DNA of 64,000 nt. It comes from Holophagae bacterium (GTDB taxonomy: Bacteria > Acidobacteriota > Holophagae > Acanthopleuribacterales > Acanthopleuribacteraceae). The stretch spans positions 868,001-932,000 of the forward strand of contig JAUIFE010000001.1 of NCBI GenBank assembly GCA_030429565.1, written 5' to 3'. Below the pieces are notes generated by a model. It had not been told where the DNA came from and ran no database searches. It was given only the letters and a program-made list of their open reading frames with translations. This document shows positions 19,001-25,907 of the stretch, piece by piece (within the stretch, counting starts at the first letter, position 1; each line of letters begins with the position of its first letter). The translations under genes and the position numbers were made by a program.

Positions 19001-20172
19001 TCGACGACCTCAAACACAACTACGTTGGCAACAATTCGATCACCGCCCGCGTCGACGCCACTATTCACAGCCGCATTATTCACGACGGTACGAACTGGCG
19101 TCGCGTTGCCATCATCGTCCAAGGCTTTAAAGCCGGCCGTGAAGACATGTCAGGTACCGACTTGACCGGTAACGTCATTACCGCCCTCGACGTCACCGAT
19201 CCAACAACCGAACCCATCCCCCTCTGGCACCGCCGCGAACCGGCTATGCAGGATATTGTGATGATTCCCAGTTTTGGTTGGGTCGAACTGGACGACGACA
19301 CCCGCGTCTGGGCCGTCGCCTACGCTTCAGGTGCAACCCCCGTCCCCGGCGCCAGACCCAGTTTCCGTTTGGTTAACGCGGCCACTGGTGCAGATATCAG
19401 CACCGTTTCCAGCGCTGTCGGCAGTGCCGCAAACCATGTCATGCTCGGCTCACCCGGTATGATCGACACCGACAACAACGGTTTCATCGACCACTTGGTC
19501 GGCGCCACCTCCGAAGGCCTGCTCTTCGTCGTCGGTACCAAAGCCGGTGGCACCGCCTTAACCACCCAAGCCGTTAGCGGTGCTCGTTTCTTCCACACGC
19601 CAAACGCACGCTCTAACGGTGATGAAATCGAAATCTACATCGCGAGTAGTGACTCGCCGTTCCTTTACGACGAAGACCAATACAGCAGTCCCGATTTCGT
19701 TAACAGCGTTTACCGTCATACCTTTGACATCACCAACGGGGTCTTTACCCAAACGGGTTCATACGATCTGCCGCCACGTCACAAGGTCTTCGGCCGCCCG
19801 GCGCTCGTCGGCAATCGTCTGATCGTCGGTACGGCCACGGGCGACACCTACAGCCTTTGCGATTTCGATCGCCAAGACCCAGGTAGCCTTTACAACTTCA
19901 ACGCTCCGATCTTGGGTCAAAACGATTCATTGGTTGAGGAGATTTCCGACTTAACCGCACCCATCATCAGTGCCATCGTTGTCCACAACGGCAGTGTCGA
20001 AGTACACGTCAACCAAACTGACGGTGCCAGCAACAATTCCGACGTCAACGAACAGAAAGTCTTCAATCCGGACAATCCGAGCCAATCGCGTACCATGACC
20101 ATGACCGGTGCGACCGTTTTTGGGGTATTAGGCTGGGAAGACACAATGATGTCTCAAATCACCGTTCAATAA
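16024..20172 (+). CDS. PilY1-like tip protein with DUF4114-like block (module 2)
   Basis: 1382 residues from the TTG at 16024, with GAGAGGA upstream; another TTG at 16000 is open but lacks a good site. A signal peptide ends near ALAQ. Asp-rich repeats (DIDTDKDGVPD, DLDTDDDNDGILDVDD) follow at about 100-150. A DUF4114-like block (AWLLGWEDLFQGGDRDYEDV) is near 539-569. PilY1-like propeller elements (LLVGSESGLVHCIDAG near 939, VITALDVTDPTT) and a Ca loop DTDNNGFID near 1148 follow. Long blocks are nearly identical to the module 1 protein, while the regions around residues 200-330 and the last 60 differ. Both paralogues use TTG starts, which may keep translation of these large surface proteins low. 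Confidence 0.76.
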   Translation: MISPRTFFGKLMLLGTLLFSFTALAQVSNDACNEVTKVYNNGGFEDDDFDRADGGILVGSSIRLDSDQPLDTENLLLGLDQPFLVDYLSEGAGANHLFGFFFMDIDTDKDGVPDFYEIGPDDDLDGDGITNDLDTDDDNDGILDVDDTQPAGVTRSTPAELFRNGAEAAAAGLHTGDYWQFVPNSLRTDGSAYDNTFEHPGAYLYVDNSGAVGVPDMLETQDTRNSDGYIPPYVVQQGFNGRSIAGRNQLGFLGHFDYSGTPVTGAGNNQHWIGETIFYLADDDGDTNVTGQYQNYLPYGWANYRDRESSTNSYIDYYLYGTNDISDPAIPDALKNPDGSARTAPNGQPYWRFRWYQSNISGARELVFFLVVFYPSGGNAVNTYYSKSTFNRDVYDPNNANRILPNGRTSTTGDNFGGSGMANWYPDFQDMPEHDELAAARFGAGTRWTDIATAPTDGSAPIAINGTPQEWVDEWGNWQASRRILQYRALRDWFSGTTVDANTIINGRYTIDMSAEDDSSVIRAINGRMVHLMVGAPESSRDAWLLGWEDLFQGGDRDYEDVVFYVKREAGGVLQSGNVAEEAAELFDDFTITQVTFDFTDNFVESNWGREGRYINYYYRLAATDEWIPLLGSDDEGREHTRDIDLFQPAFGGETIDSGSSVRRTLTLQVQVAATEVYWKVEMATDNVDLFSPVVTDANVGYQTLTHDFFYNASVIPSSNMRYIPSVETPDFGWPDPRRNRGHLYAQRWFEHGPTLTPLPNVNNPENTPESQPTDPNILWDAGVTMIQNVGRVERTMYTALAADPTDEYSNNLRRYALPRNAMDSDVVPAFEFQDIQSNGLWLYNFHDPAADTPDHESAALWLVNWLHGFANPDVSGGSVTTDGPARDWVLGGLNRSAVDVLRAPGIPFWINGRDVPASLKRSYFEFMTDSDQSTERTRLLVGSESGLVHCIDAGAWRPTLSGASHLPADGHYTGDDYGTGMELWSFIPGHLLDDLKHNYVGNNSITARVDATIHSRIIHDGTNWRRVAIIVQGFKAGREDMSGTDLTGNVITALDVTDPTTEPIPLWHRREPAMQDIVMIPSFGWVELDDDTRVWAVAYASGATPVPGARPSFRLVNAATGADISTVSSAVGSAANHVMLGSPGMIDTDNNGFIDHLVGATSEGLLFVVGTKAGGTALTTQAVSGARFFHTPNARSNGDEIEIYIASSDSPFLYDEDQYSSPDFVNSVYRHTFDITNGVFTQTGSYDLPPRHKVFGRPALVGNRLIVGTATGDTYSLCDFDRQDPGSLYNFNAPILGQNDSLVEEISDLTAPIISAIVVHNGSVEVHVNQTDGASNNSDVNEQKVFNPDNPSQSRTMTMTGATVFGVLGWEDTMMSQITVQ

Positions 20173-20200
20173 TAAGTTTCACAACTTATTTCCAAACATC

Positions 20201-20238
20201 AAAATGCCTTGAGATGATTTCTCAAGGCATTTTTTTTG
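20201..20238 (+). terminator. Rho-independent terminator of pilus module 2
   Basis: AAATGCCTTGAGA, a short loop, then TCTCAAGGCATTT followed by a T-run. It lies 29 bp after the PilY1-like stop and closes the pilus island. Confidence 0.9.
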
Positions 20239-20984
20239 TTTCCATAACGAAAACAAAGCACAGCCTAAGCGCACAACAAGAATACTATCCCCTCACACTT
20301 TTCACGCGCCCCAGTCGCACGCACACCCTGCCCGCCCATTCATAGTATGGCTCGCTAGCCCTGTCAGAGGCCCTTTCAGGCGACGACCCCAATCTTAAAA
20401 ACCTCGCTTTCCAAGAAAGATTTAGCCTAATAGGCGAGAAAAGCGTTGGCGATTTTGACCAAACACCAAAACTAAGCGGTTTATGACGGCGATTTCGCAC
20501 AACCTGATGGGCTGGCACATCTCTTAGAAGAGCAAGTTACCTGCGCTTTTACCATCCGGTTTCGCGCCAACATTTTGGACCGTCTCGCCGGCCGATTAGC
20601 TCAAATCAGGTAAAGATCTGACGCGAAAGGATCTAAAGAGCGAGACCTCGCGACAGGTCAGCCGTGTAACAGCCCGCAAAAGGGAGCACACCCAATCTCT
20701 TAGCCAAAAGCCGCGCTACCCAACAACGCTCTTTTGAGTCGCTACACGCCGCCCAATCCTAATGAAAAAGGCTTGGCGGCCGGGAAAAAAGGTCGTTCCC
20801 GCTAGGCACCGCCCCCCACCCGAAAGGGCCACCCAGCCCACCCGCAAACGCGCCGCACGCAGCCGGCGAACCAGGCCGTCATCCCTTGCAGCACAAGCCC
20901 TAACCCGCCACAAAAAGGGCCACACAACCGCGGTAAACCGGCTGATTTCAGCATCGCACCCCGCCCGAAAAAGGAAAGAGGCGA
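20239..20984. other. Gene-poor region, nothing recognised
   Basis: About 750 bases with no ORF that has a ribosome site and a protein-like product. The short open frames here (for example 20762-21121, rich in Arg and Pro) look like chance. It may be decayed sequence flanking the intron-like element that follows. Confidence 0.5.
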
Positions 20985-21364
20985 CCAAAGACGGACCTGG
21001 GCCTAACACCACTCATGCGACCAATCGGCATCATGCAATCGCAAGGCTGGACGGAGGTTTCACGCGCCCCATAATTACCGCACCACGAGCGCGAGGCAGC
21101 TCGACAGGCCTCCTCGGGTAATGCACACCCACCGCCACGCTTATGCCCGCCGCATATACGCCCACCCGTTCCATTCAGGTATTGGCCTCTTCATCCCAAG
21201 TGGTCGCCTCATATGCGATTCCTGTTCGTCGGACCAGCGCTTTGCCTTCGGCTTCCTTCAGATTCCGCCTCGCGGCGGACCCCCTTGCCGTTCAGCTAAC
21301 AGTTCCCCCTGACGGGCCTGTAAGGGACTTGAACCCTCAAGTGGGTGTGCCCTGCCGGGCACAC
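20985..21364 (-). mobile_element. ORF-less group IIC intron-like element
   Basis: Read on the - strand, the element begins GTGTGCCCGGCA (21364-21353), which fits the GUGYG 5' end of group II introns. It continues with a T-arm-like GGGTTCAAGTCCC (21336-21324), then GGAATCTGAAGGAAGCCGAA...GGCAAA (CTGAAGG to CAAA = 21261-21241), GGTCCGACGAACAGGAATCG...ATGAGGC (21235-21206) and TTACCCGAGGAGGCCTGTC (21121-21103). This order and wording match domain I and later core elements of IIC introns such as that of Oceanobacillus iheyensis, as I remember it. A domain V-like hairpin with a 2-nt bulge may lie at 21036-21002, but its lower stem pairs poorly. No reverse transcriptase is encoded. The element abuts a rho-independent terminator, the usual IIC target. 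The inner (3') boundary is approximate. Confidence 0.72.
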
Positions 21365-21368
21365 CAAT

Positions 21369-21399
21369 AAAAAAAGCCCGGTCGTTTGACCGGGCTTTT
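21369..21399 (-). terminator. Rho-independent terminator of the major-pilin-like gene
   Basis: On the - strand: AAAAGCCCGGTC, loop AAAC, GACCGGGC and a T-run. It ends the pilin transcript 26 nt after its stop codon. The intron-like element starts immediately behind the T-run (TTTTTTTATTG, then GTGTG). Confidence 0.9.
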
Positions 21400-21424
21400 C
21401 TGCCAAATGGGATAGGGCCTAATT

Positions 21425-21877
21425 TTAGAAACCGGTGATGGTGTAACCGGCCGGTAGGGTCGAAACGTTTAATCGGTTGTGAACGCCATCGTGAAGTTGG
21501 ACGAGACCGAGGGTCTGATCGGTGGCGTACCAAACATCGCGGGTGAAGCCAGAGTTGTAAATTGGACGAGCCGTATCTTGGTAAACCAGAATGTATTGGG
21601 TCCGATCAGCGCTGGTAAAGTAAGAGGCCTCGTAGCGTGGCGAGCAAAAAGTGTTGCGGTCAATCTCTGCCAGATCGGTAGGATAAAGGCGACCACCACG
21701 CATGGCACGAAAGTTTTCAATTTCGGTCACGACCGCTGAAGCGCAAGCGTACATCTCGGAGCGGTAGGATCTTGCAACATAACGATTGTAAAAGGGAAGT
21801 GAGATCGCGGTAAGAATCCCGATGATGGCGACTACGATCATCAGTTCGACTAATGAAAAGCCTTTTTTGTTTTTCAT
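21425..21877 (-). CDS. pilA: Type IV major-pilin-like protein (PilA/PilE type)
   Basis: 150 residues. The leader MKNKKG is very short, followed by FSLVELMIVVAIIGILTAISLPFYNRYVARS, a textbook type IVa N-terminus with Glu+5. Two cysteines (in YACAS near 43 and FCSPR near 77) could form a disulfide, but they are not in the usual C-terminal D-loop position. Size and leader fit a main structural pilin, unlike the longer minor pilins of the island at 5.6-20.2 kb. It is monocistronic: a sigma-70-like promoter is 30 nt upstream and a terminator directly downstream. GGAGT precedes the ATG. Confidence 0.85.
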   Translation of the reverse strand: MKNKKGFSLVELMIVVAIIGILTAISLPFYNRYVARSYRSEMYACASAVVTEIENFRAMRGGRLYPTDLAEIDRNTFCSPRYEASYFTSADRTQYILVYQDTARPIYNSGFTRDVWYATDQTLGLVQLHDGVHNRLNVSTLPAGYTITGF

Positions 21878-21907
21878 TACAAGACTCCATTTTAAAAGCT
21901 TTTACTA

Positions 21908-21936
21908 AATATATTCCGACTTGCTAGAGGTGTCAA
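21908..21936 (-). promoter_or_regulatory. Sigma-70-like promoter of the pilin gene
   Basis: On the - strand TTGACA (21936-21931), a 17-bp spacer, then TATATT (21913-21908). A perfect -35 and a good -10 place the start of transcription close to the gene. This suggests strong, constitutive-type expression, unlike the sigma-54-like sites of the minor-pilin modules. Confidence 0.75.
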
Positions 21937-21957
21937 GTCGTTAGAGGAGGATCGGCG

Positions 21958-22080
21958 ATGTGTCTCACAAAACCATCCACCTTTTTATTTTGCATTTGCC
22001 ATGCTCGCTTATTGAAGCACCGAGATAGCTTACTTGCGATATACTACCGAAAGACTGACAAGTTCTCCAATTGTTTTTAA
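21958..22080 (+). CDS. Possible 40-residue leader peptide
   Basis: ATG with GGAGG 7 nt upstream opens a 40-codon frame (begins MCLTKPSTFLFCICHARLL) that stops 12 bp before the TTG of the next gene. Three of its four cysteines fall in the first half. The good ribosome site and close spacing suggest a translated leader coupled to the downstream gene, but the product resembles nothing I know and could be chance. Confidence 0.25.
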   Translation: MCLTKPSTFLFCICHARLLKHRDSLLAIYYRKTDKFSNCF

Positions 22081-22092
22081 GAGGTTTTTACT

Positions 22093-23397
22093 TTGAGAAT
22101 AAGATCAACTTTTCCCCGAGCCCCTTTCCTTTTCCCTTTTTCTTTCATTCTTATTCTCAGCGGCTTTCTATTTGGCCAAGTCACCAAAGCGCCGCCCGCG
22201 CCAACCATTGATTACCTCCAGTTACCGCCGGCTCTCGCCACCGAGCTAGGCGAACCCGCCAAACATCGTCGCTATTTGGACATTGGTCGCAAACTCGGTG
22301 AAGAAGCCAAAAAGCTGGAACACCCTTTCATGGTCCGGGCCTTTACCACCTTTACCATCGACTTCCATTCGCGACACCTGACCTGGACACTTTTTTTCGC
22401 CAAAAACATGCAACCCGGCGAATCGATTTACGCCATGCGCCGCAATACCGAAACCATCGTGCCCAATTCCTCCGAACAGCCGATCGAAGACAAAATGGGC
22501 GCCTTTCTTCAGCAGGCTCGTCAAAAGTTCCCCAACAATCTACACATCGACTTCGCCTGTGCCTACTTCTTCCATCAGGGTCGTCGCTTCCTGCTCAAGC
22601 CGCCCTTTACCTACACGCCCAAAGAGGTTTACGACATATACCAGCGCGCTTACGAGCAAAAGATCTATACCCCGGAAAGCTTACTCTTCATCGCCTTAAA
22701 CCGCCTGGAGCGCAACGAACAGACCGATAGCGTCGGGCAACTTCTGGAAACCGCGTATCAATTAAACGCCGACAATCCCAATATCCAGGCGGCTTTTCTC
22801 AATCACTTACTCAACAAAAAAGCTTACAAGCAAGCGTTAACCGTCGCCAACTTGCTATTTACGAGCGCCGTGACACCCGAACAAAAGATGGTCGGCTATA
22901 CCGGCGCTGCACGCTGCTACTACCACCTCGAAAAATACGACAACACCATGACGGCGGTTGAAAACGGCCTCAAATTGGTTCCCAATCACGCCTTACTGTG
23001 GGCCATCGGGCTCGATACCTTGCGCAAAACAAAACGCTGGGATGACTACGAAAAGTTGATCCAAGCCGTACTCGACCGCTCACCGGAATCGCCGGCATCC
23101 TTCCTCGATTATCTCGACTACCTGCGTTTGCGTGGCGTCACCGAGCACGACAACACCTTCATCGCGAGTTACGCCAAACAAAAAGGCGGCAACGATCTGG
23201 CCACGGTCACGCGCCATACCAATGTAGGCTCCTATTACCTCACCATTCTTTACGATGGACCCAAGGCGCTCAAACAATTCACCAAGGCCAAAAAAGTCAG
23301 CGCCAAACTCAAAAACGCACCGCCGGATATGGCCCGCGTGCTCGACGGCTTCATTGAAAAAGCCAAAACACTGAAGGTCCCACCCAAGGCTGAATAG
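22093..23397 (+). CDS. Exported TPR-like repeat protein of unknown function
   Basis: 434 residues from a TTG start (AAGAGG about 8 nt upstream). The N-terminus RIRSTFPRAPFLFPFSFILILSGFLFGQ is a signal peptide. From about residue 120 on, the chain is helical, with paired-helix blocks such as LLETAYQLNADNPNIQAAFLNHLL and AARCYYHLEKYDNTMTAVENGLKLVPNHALLW, as in tetratricopeptide repeats. It would act as a periplasmic scaffold; the partner is unknown. It is divergent from the pilin gene (215 bp apart) and 212 bp upstream of guaA, which has its own promoter. Confidence 0.65.
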   Translation: MRIRSTFPRAPFLFPFSFILILSGFLFGQVTKAPPAPTIDYLQLPPALATELGEPAKHRRYLDIGRKLGEEAKKLEHPFMVRAFTTFTIDFHSRHLTWTLFFAKNMQPGESIYAMRRNTETIVPNSSEQPIEDKMGAFLQQARQKFPNNLHIDFACAYFFHQGRRFLLKPPFTYTPKEVYDIYQRAYEQKIYTPESLLFIALNRLERNEQTDSVGQLLETAYQLNADNPNIQAAFLNHLLNKKAYKQALTVANLLFTSAVTPEQKMVGYTGAARCYYHLEKYDNTMTAVENGLKLVPNHALLWAIGLDTLRKTKRWDDYEKLIQAVLDRSPESPASFLDYLDYLRLRGVTEHDNTFIASYAKQKGGNDLATVTRHTNVGSYYLTILYDGPKALKQFTKAKKVSAKLKNAPPDMARVLDGFIEKAKTLKVPPKAE

Positions 23398-23436
23398 CCA
23401 CCGTCGCCGTCACTTACCCCGACGATGTCACTTTGC

Positions 23437-23465
23437 TTGGACTCCAACCCGGCACCCGCTATAAT
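23437..23465 (+). promoter_or_regulatory. Sigma-70-like promoter of guaA
   Basis: TTGGAC (23437-23442), a 17-bp spacer, TATAAT (23460-23465). This predicts a 5' leader of about 135 nt before the guaA ATG. I recognise no riboswitch in that leader. Confidence 0.7.
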
Positions 23466-23609
23466 GGCTGGTTTCATGCGCGCCTGTGTTTGCACTTCCC
23501 TGATGCAACACCGGCCGGGCCGACACCCAAAAGTGACCGCTGCCAGTCAGCACCCTCGTTCGGAACAACACGGCCAACCCACTCCTATTTTTGAGGTAAG
23601 GAAGGATTC

Positions 23610-25154
23610 ATGGAAACCCAAAACAAAATCGCCATTTTGGATTTCGGCTCACAGTACACCAAACTCATCGCGCGGCGGATTCGCGAACTTTCCGTCTACA
23701 GCGAAATCCTTCCCTACAATACCGACCCCAAGGATTTAGCGGATCCCGCGATCAAGGGCGTCATCCTATCCGGCGGACCCCGTAGCGTTTTGGCCGATGG
23801 TGCCCCCGCCGTGGTCCCCGAATTTTGGGACCTCGACAAACCCATCCTCGGTATTTGCTACGGTCTGCAACTGATGTGTCGCGATCACGGTGGCGCGGTT
23901 GTCTCTGCCGACGACCGCGAATACGGCCCGGCGACCTTGCAACTCGAAGCGGTCACCAATCCCCTGTTTAAGGGCTTCGAAACGCAAACTCGAGTGTGGA
24001 TGAGCCACGGTGACCGCCTGGAACAGGCGCCGGCCGGCTTCCATATCCTCGGCACCAGCGACAACGCGCCGATTACCGCCATGGCCCACGACAGCCGCCC
24101 CCTTTTCGGCATTCAATTCCACCCAGAAGTCTCCCACTCCCAAAACGGTTTAACCCTGTTAAAGAATTTTGTTACCGGTATCTGCGGATGTGACCAAGAT
24201 TGGTTGATGGCCGATTACATGGAAGCCACCGTGGCTGAAATTCGCGAACAAGTCGGCGACGACCACGTCCTGCTCGGTCTCAGCGGCGGCGTTGACTCCT
24301 CCGTGGCCGCGGCACTCATTCACCGTGCCATCGGCGATCAGTTGACCTGCGTCTTTGTCGACCACGGCATGATGCGCAAGGACGAACGCCGCCAGGTGGT
24401 TCACACCTTTAAGGATCAGTTCGGCATTCATTTGATTGACGTCGACGCCTCCGACCTATTTTTGGGCCGCCTCAGCGGCGTGAACGACCCAGAAAAGAAG
24501 CGTAAAATCATCGGTCGCACCTTTGTCGAGGTCTTCGACAGTGAAGCCGGAAAACTCAAGAACGTTACCTACCTCGCCCAAGGCACCCTTTACCCCGACG
24601 TGATTGAGTCAGCAGTGGCGGTGGGCCCGGCGCAAACCATAAAAAGCCACCACAATGTTGGCGGCTTGCCCGAAAAAATGAACCTGCGTTTGTTGGAACC
24701 CCTGCGCGAACTCTTTAAAGATGAGGTGCGCCAAGTCGGCCGTCTCCTGGGCTTGCCCGAGGTCATGGTCGAACGTCACCCTTTCCCCGGCCCCGGTTTA
24801 GCCGTTCGCATTTTGGGTGAAATCACCCGTGAAGGCGTCGCCGTGCTGCAAGAAGCCGACGCCATTTTCATTGATTTGCTGCACAAATGGGGCTTGTACA
24901 ACGAAGTCAGTCAGGCATTTGCCGTTTTACTGCCGGTTCGTACCGTCGGCATCATGGGTGATGAACGTACCTACGAACAGGTCTGTGCGATTCGCTCGGT
25001 CTCCACCACTGATTTCATGACGGCCGATTGGTCGCGTTTGCCCTACGACTTTTTGGCTGAAGTCAGCAGTCGTATCGTCAACGAAGTCAAGGGCATCAAC
25101 CGCGTCGTATTGGACATCACGTCAAAGCCTCCCGGCACGATTGAGTGGGAATAA
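23610..25154 (+). CDS. guaA: GMP synthase (glutamine-hydrolysing)
   Basis: 514 residues, normal length. Converts XMP to GMP with ATP and glutamine in the cytoplasm, the last step of de novo guanine nucleotide synthesis. The N-terminal class I amidotransferase has Cys83 in GICYG and the His/Glu pair of FHPEV (171, 173). The ATP pyrophosphatase domain has the PP-loop LSGGVDSS (224-231). The C-terminal dimerisation domain ends in DITSKPPGTIEWE, the family's standard end. ATG with AAGGAAGG upstream. It is convergent with the SRAP gene, 10 bp apart. guaB is not in the window. Confidence 0.98.
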   Translation: METQNKIAILDFGSQYTKLIARRIRELSVYSEILPYNTDPKDLADPAIKGVILSGGPRSVLADGAPAVVPEFWDLDKPILGICYGLQLMCRDHGGAVVSADDREYGPATLQLEAVTNPLFKGFETQTRVWMSHGDRLEQAPAGFHILGTSDNAPITAMAHDSRPLFGIQFHPEVSHSQNGLTLLKNFVTGICGCDQDWLMADYMEATVAEIREQVGDDHVLLGLSGGVDSSVAAALIHRAIGDQLTCVFVDHGMMRKDERRQVVHTFKDQFGIHLIDVDASDLFLGRLSGVNDPEKKRKIIGRTFVEVFDSEAGKLKNVTYLAQGTLYPDVIESAVAVGPAQTIKSHHNVGGLPEKMNLRLLEPLRELFKDEVRQVGRLLGLPEVMVERHPFPGPGLAVRILGEITREGVAVLQEADAIFIDLLHKWGLYNEVSQAFAVLLPVRTVGIMGDERTYEQVCAIRSVSTTDFMTADWSRLPYDFLAEVSSRIVNEVKGINRVVLDITSKPPGTIEWE

Positions 25155-25164
25155 AGCAGGTTCC

Positions 25165-25890
25165 TTAATCGAACAAACTCATTTGCCCTGAATCGGATAC
25201 CGACGCTTCGTCTGGTGTGGCGGGCGTCGGCACCGTAGCAATACAGCGCCGGCCTTCATTGCCGGTACGATTGACGTAGGGATCAACCGGCCGCAACACC
25301 AGTTGTCGGTCCGGTAACGGCCGCAACATGTCGGCGAGGTCTTTCGGTTGCCGTGGCTCGGGCGCCAGCCAACGGGCGAACTGGTCGGGTTCCAAGATGA
25401 CCGGCATGCGATGATGGACCGGTTCCATGTCACGGTTGGCGACGGTGGTAATCACGGTGCAGCTCTCAATTTCACTTTGATCCGGGCTCAGCCAAGATTC
25501 CCAAAGGCCGGCAAAAGCCAGTGGTAACCCGTCGTCACGTTGAATGAGATAGGGCTGTTTGCGGCCCCCTTCGGTTTTCCACTCGTAAAAGCCGGCGGCC
25601 GGAATTAAACAACGACGATACTTGTAGGCACCGCGAAAAGACGGCTTTTCGTGGAGGGTTTCCGCACGGGCATTGCTCAGTTTGGCGCCGATTTTGATAT
25701 CCCGAGCCCAGTGGGGCACCAAACCCCAACGCAGGTAATCGCCCCGTCGACCTGATTGGTCCTCACGAACAGCCAAAACCGGTTGTGTCGGCGCAATGTT
25801 GTAACGGGGCGGCACCTCGGGTTCGTTAAGGATGAGAAAAAAAGAGGCGATGGTTTTGGCAGGTAAAAACAAGCCGAAGCGACCACACAC
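25165..25890 (-). CDS. SRAP/HMCES family abasic-site processing protein
   Basis: 241 residues from a GTG start with GGGAGG 6 nt upstream, leaving Cys2 as the N-terminal residue after Met removal (CGRFG). In this family Cys2 forms a stable link to abasic sites in single-stranded DNA. Other family marks are RYNIAPTQPV near 30, NARAETL with the catalytic Glu, CLIPAAGFYEW, and the His of HHRMPVIL. Length is typical of YedK/HMCES. It follows the hybrid kinase gene by 17 bp, so it probably shares its transcript, an uncommon pairing that may be accidental. Confidence 0.92.
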   Translation of the reverse strand: MCGRFGLFLPAKTIASFFLILNEPEVPPRYNIAPTQPVLAVREDQSGRRGDYLRWGLVPHWARDIKIGAKLSNARAETLHEKPSFRGAYKYRRCLIPAAGFYEWKTEGGRKQPYLIQRDDGLPLAFAGLWESWLSPDQSEIESCTVITTVANRDMEPVHHRMPVILEPDQFARWLAPEPRQPKDLADMLRPLPDRQLVLRPVDPYVNRTGNEGRRCIATVPTPATPDEASVSDSGQMSLFD

Positions 25891-25907
25891 GGCGCACCTC
25901 CCACGGC

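Noticed and set aside
20762-21121. 119-codon + frame in the gene-poor region
   Set aside because: Arg/Pro-rich translation with no ribosome site; it partly overlaps the intron-like element.
21324-21336. GGGACTTGAACCC looked like the T-arm of a - strand tRNA
   Set aside because: No acceptor stem, anticodon arm or 7-bp pairing could be built around it. The surrounding motifs fit a group II intron instead.
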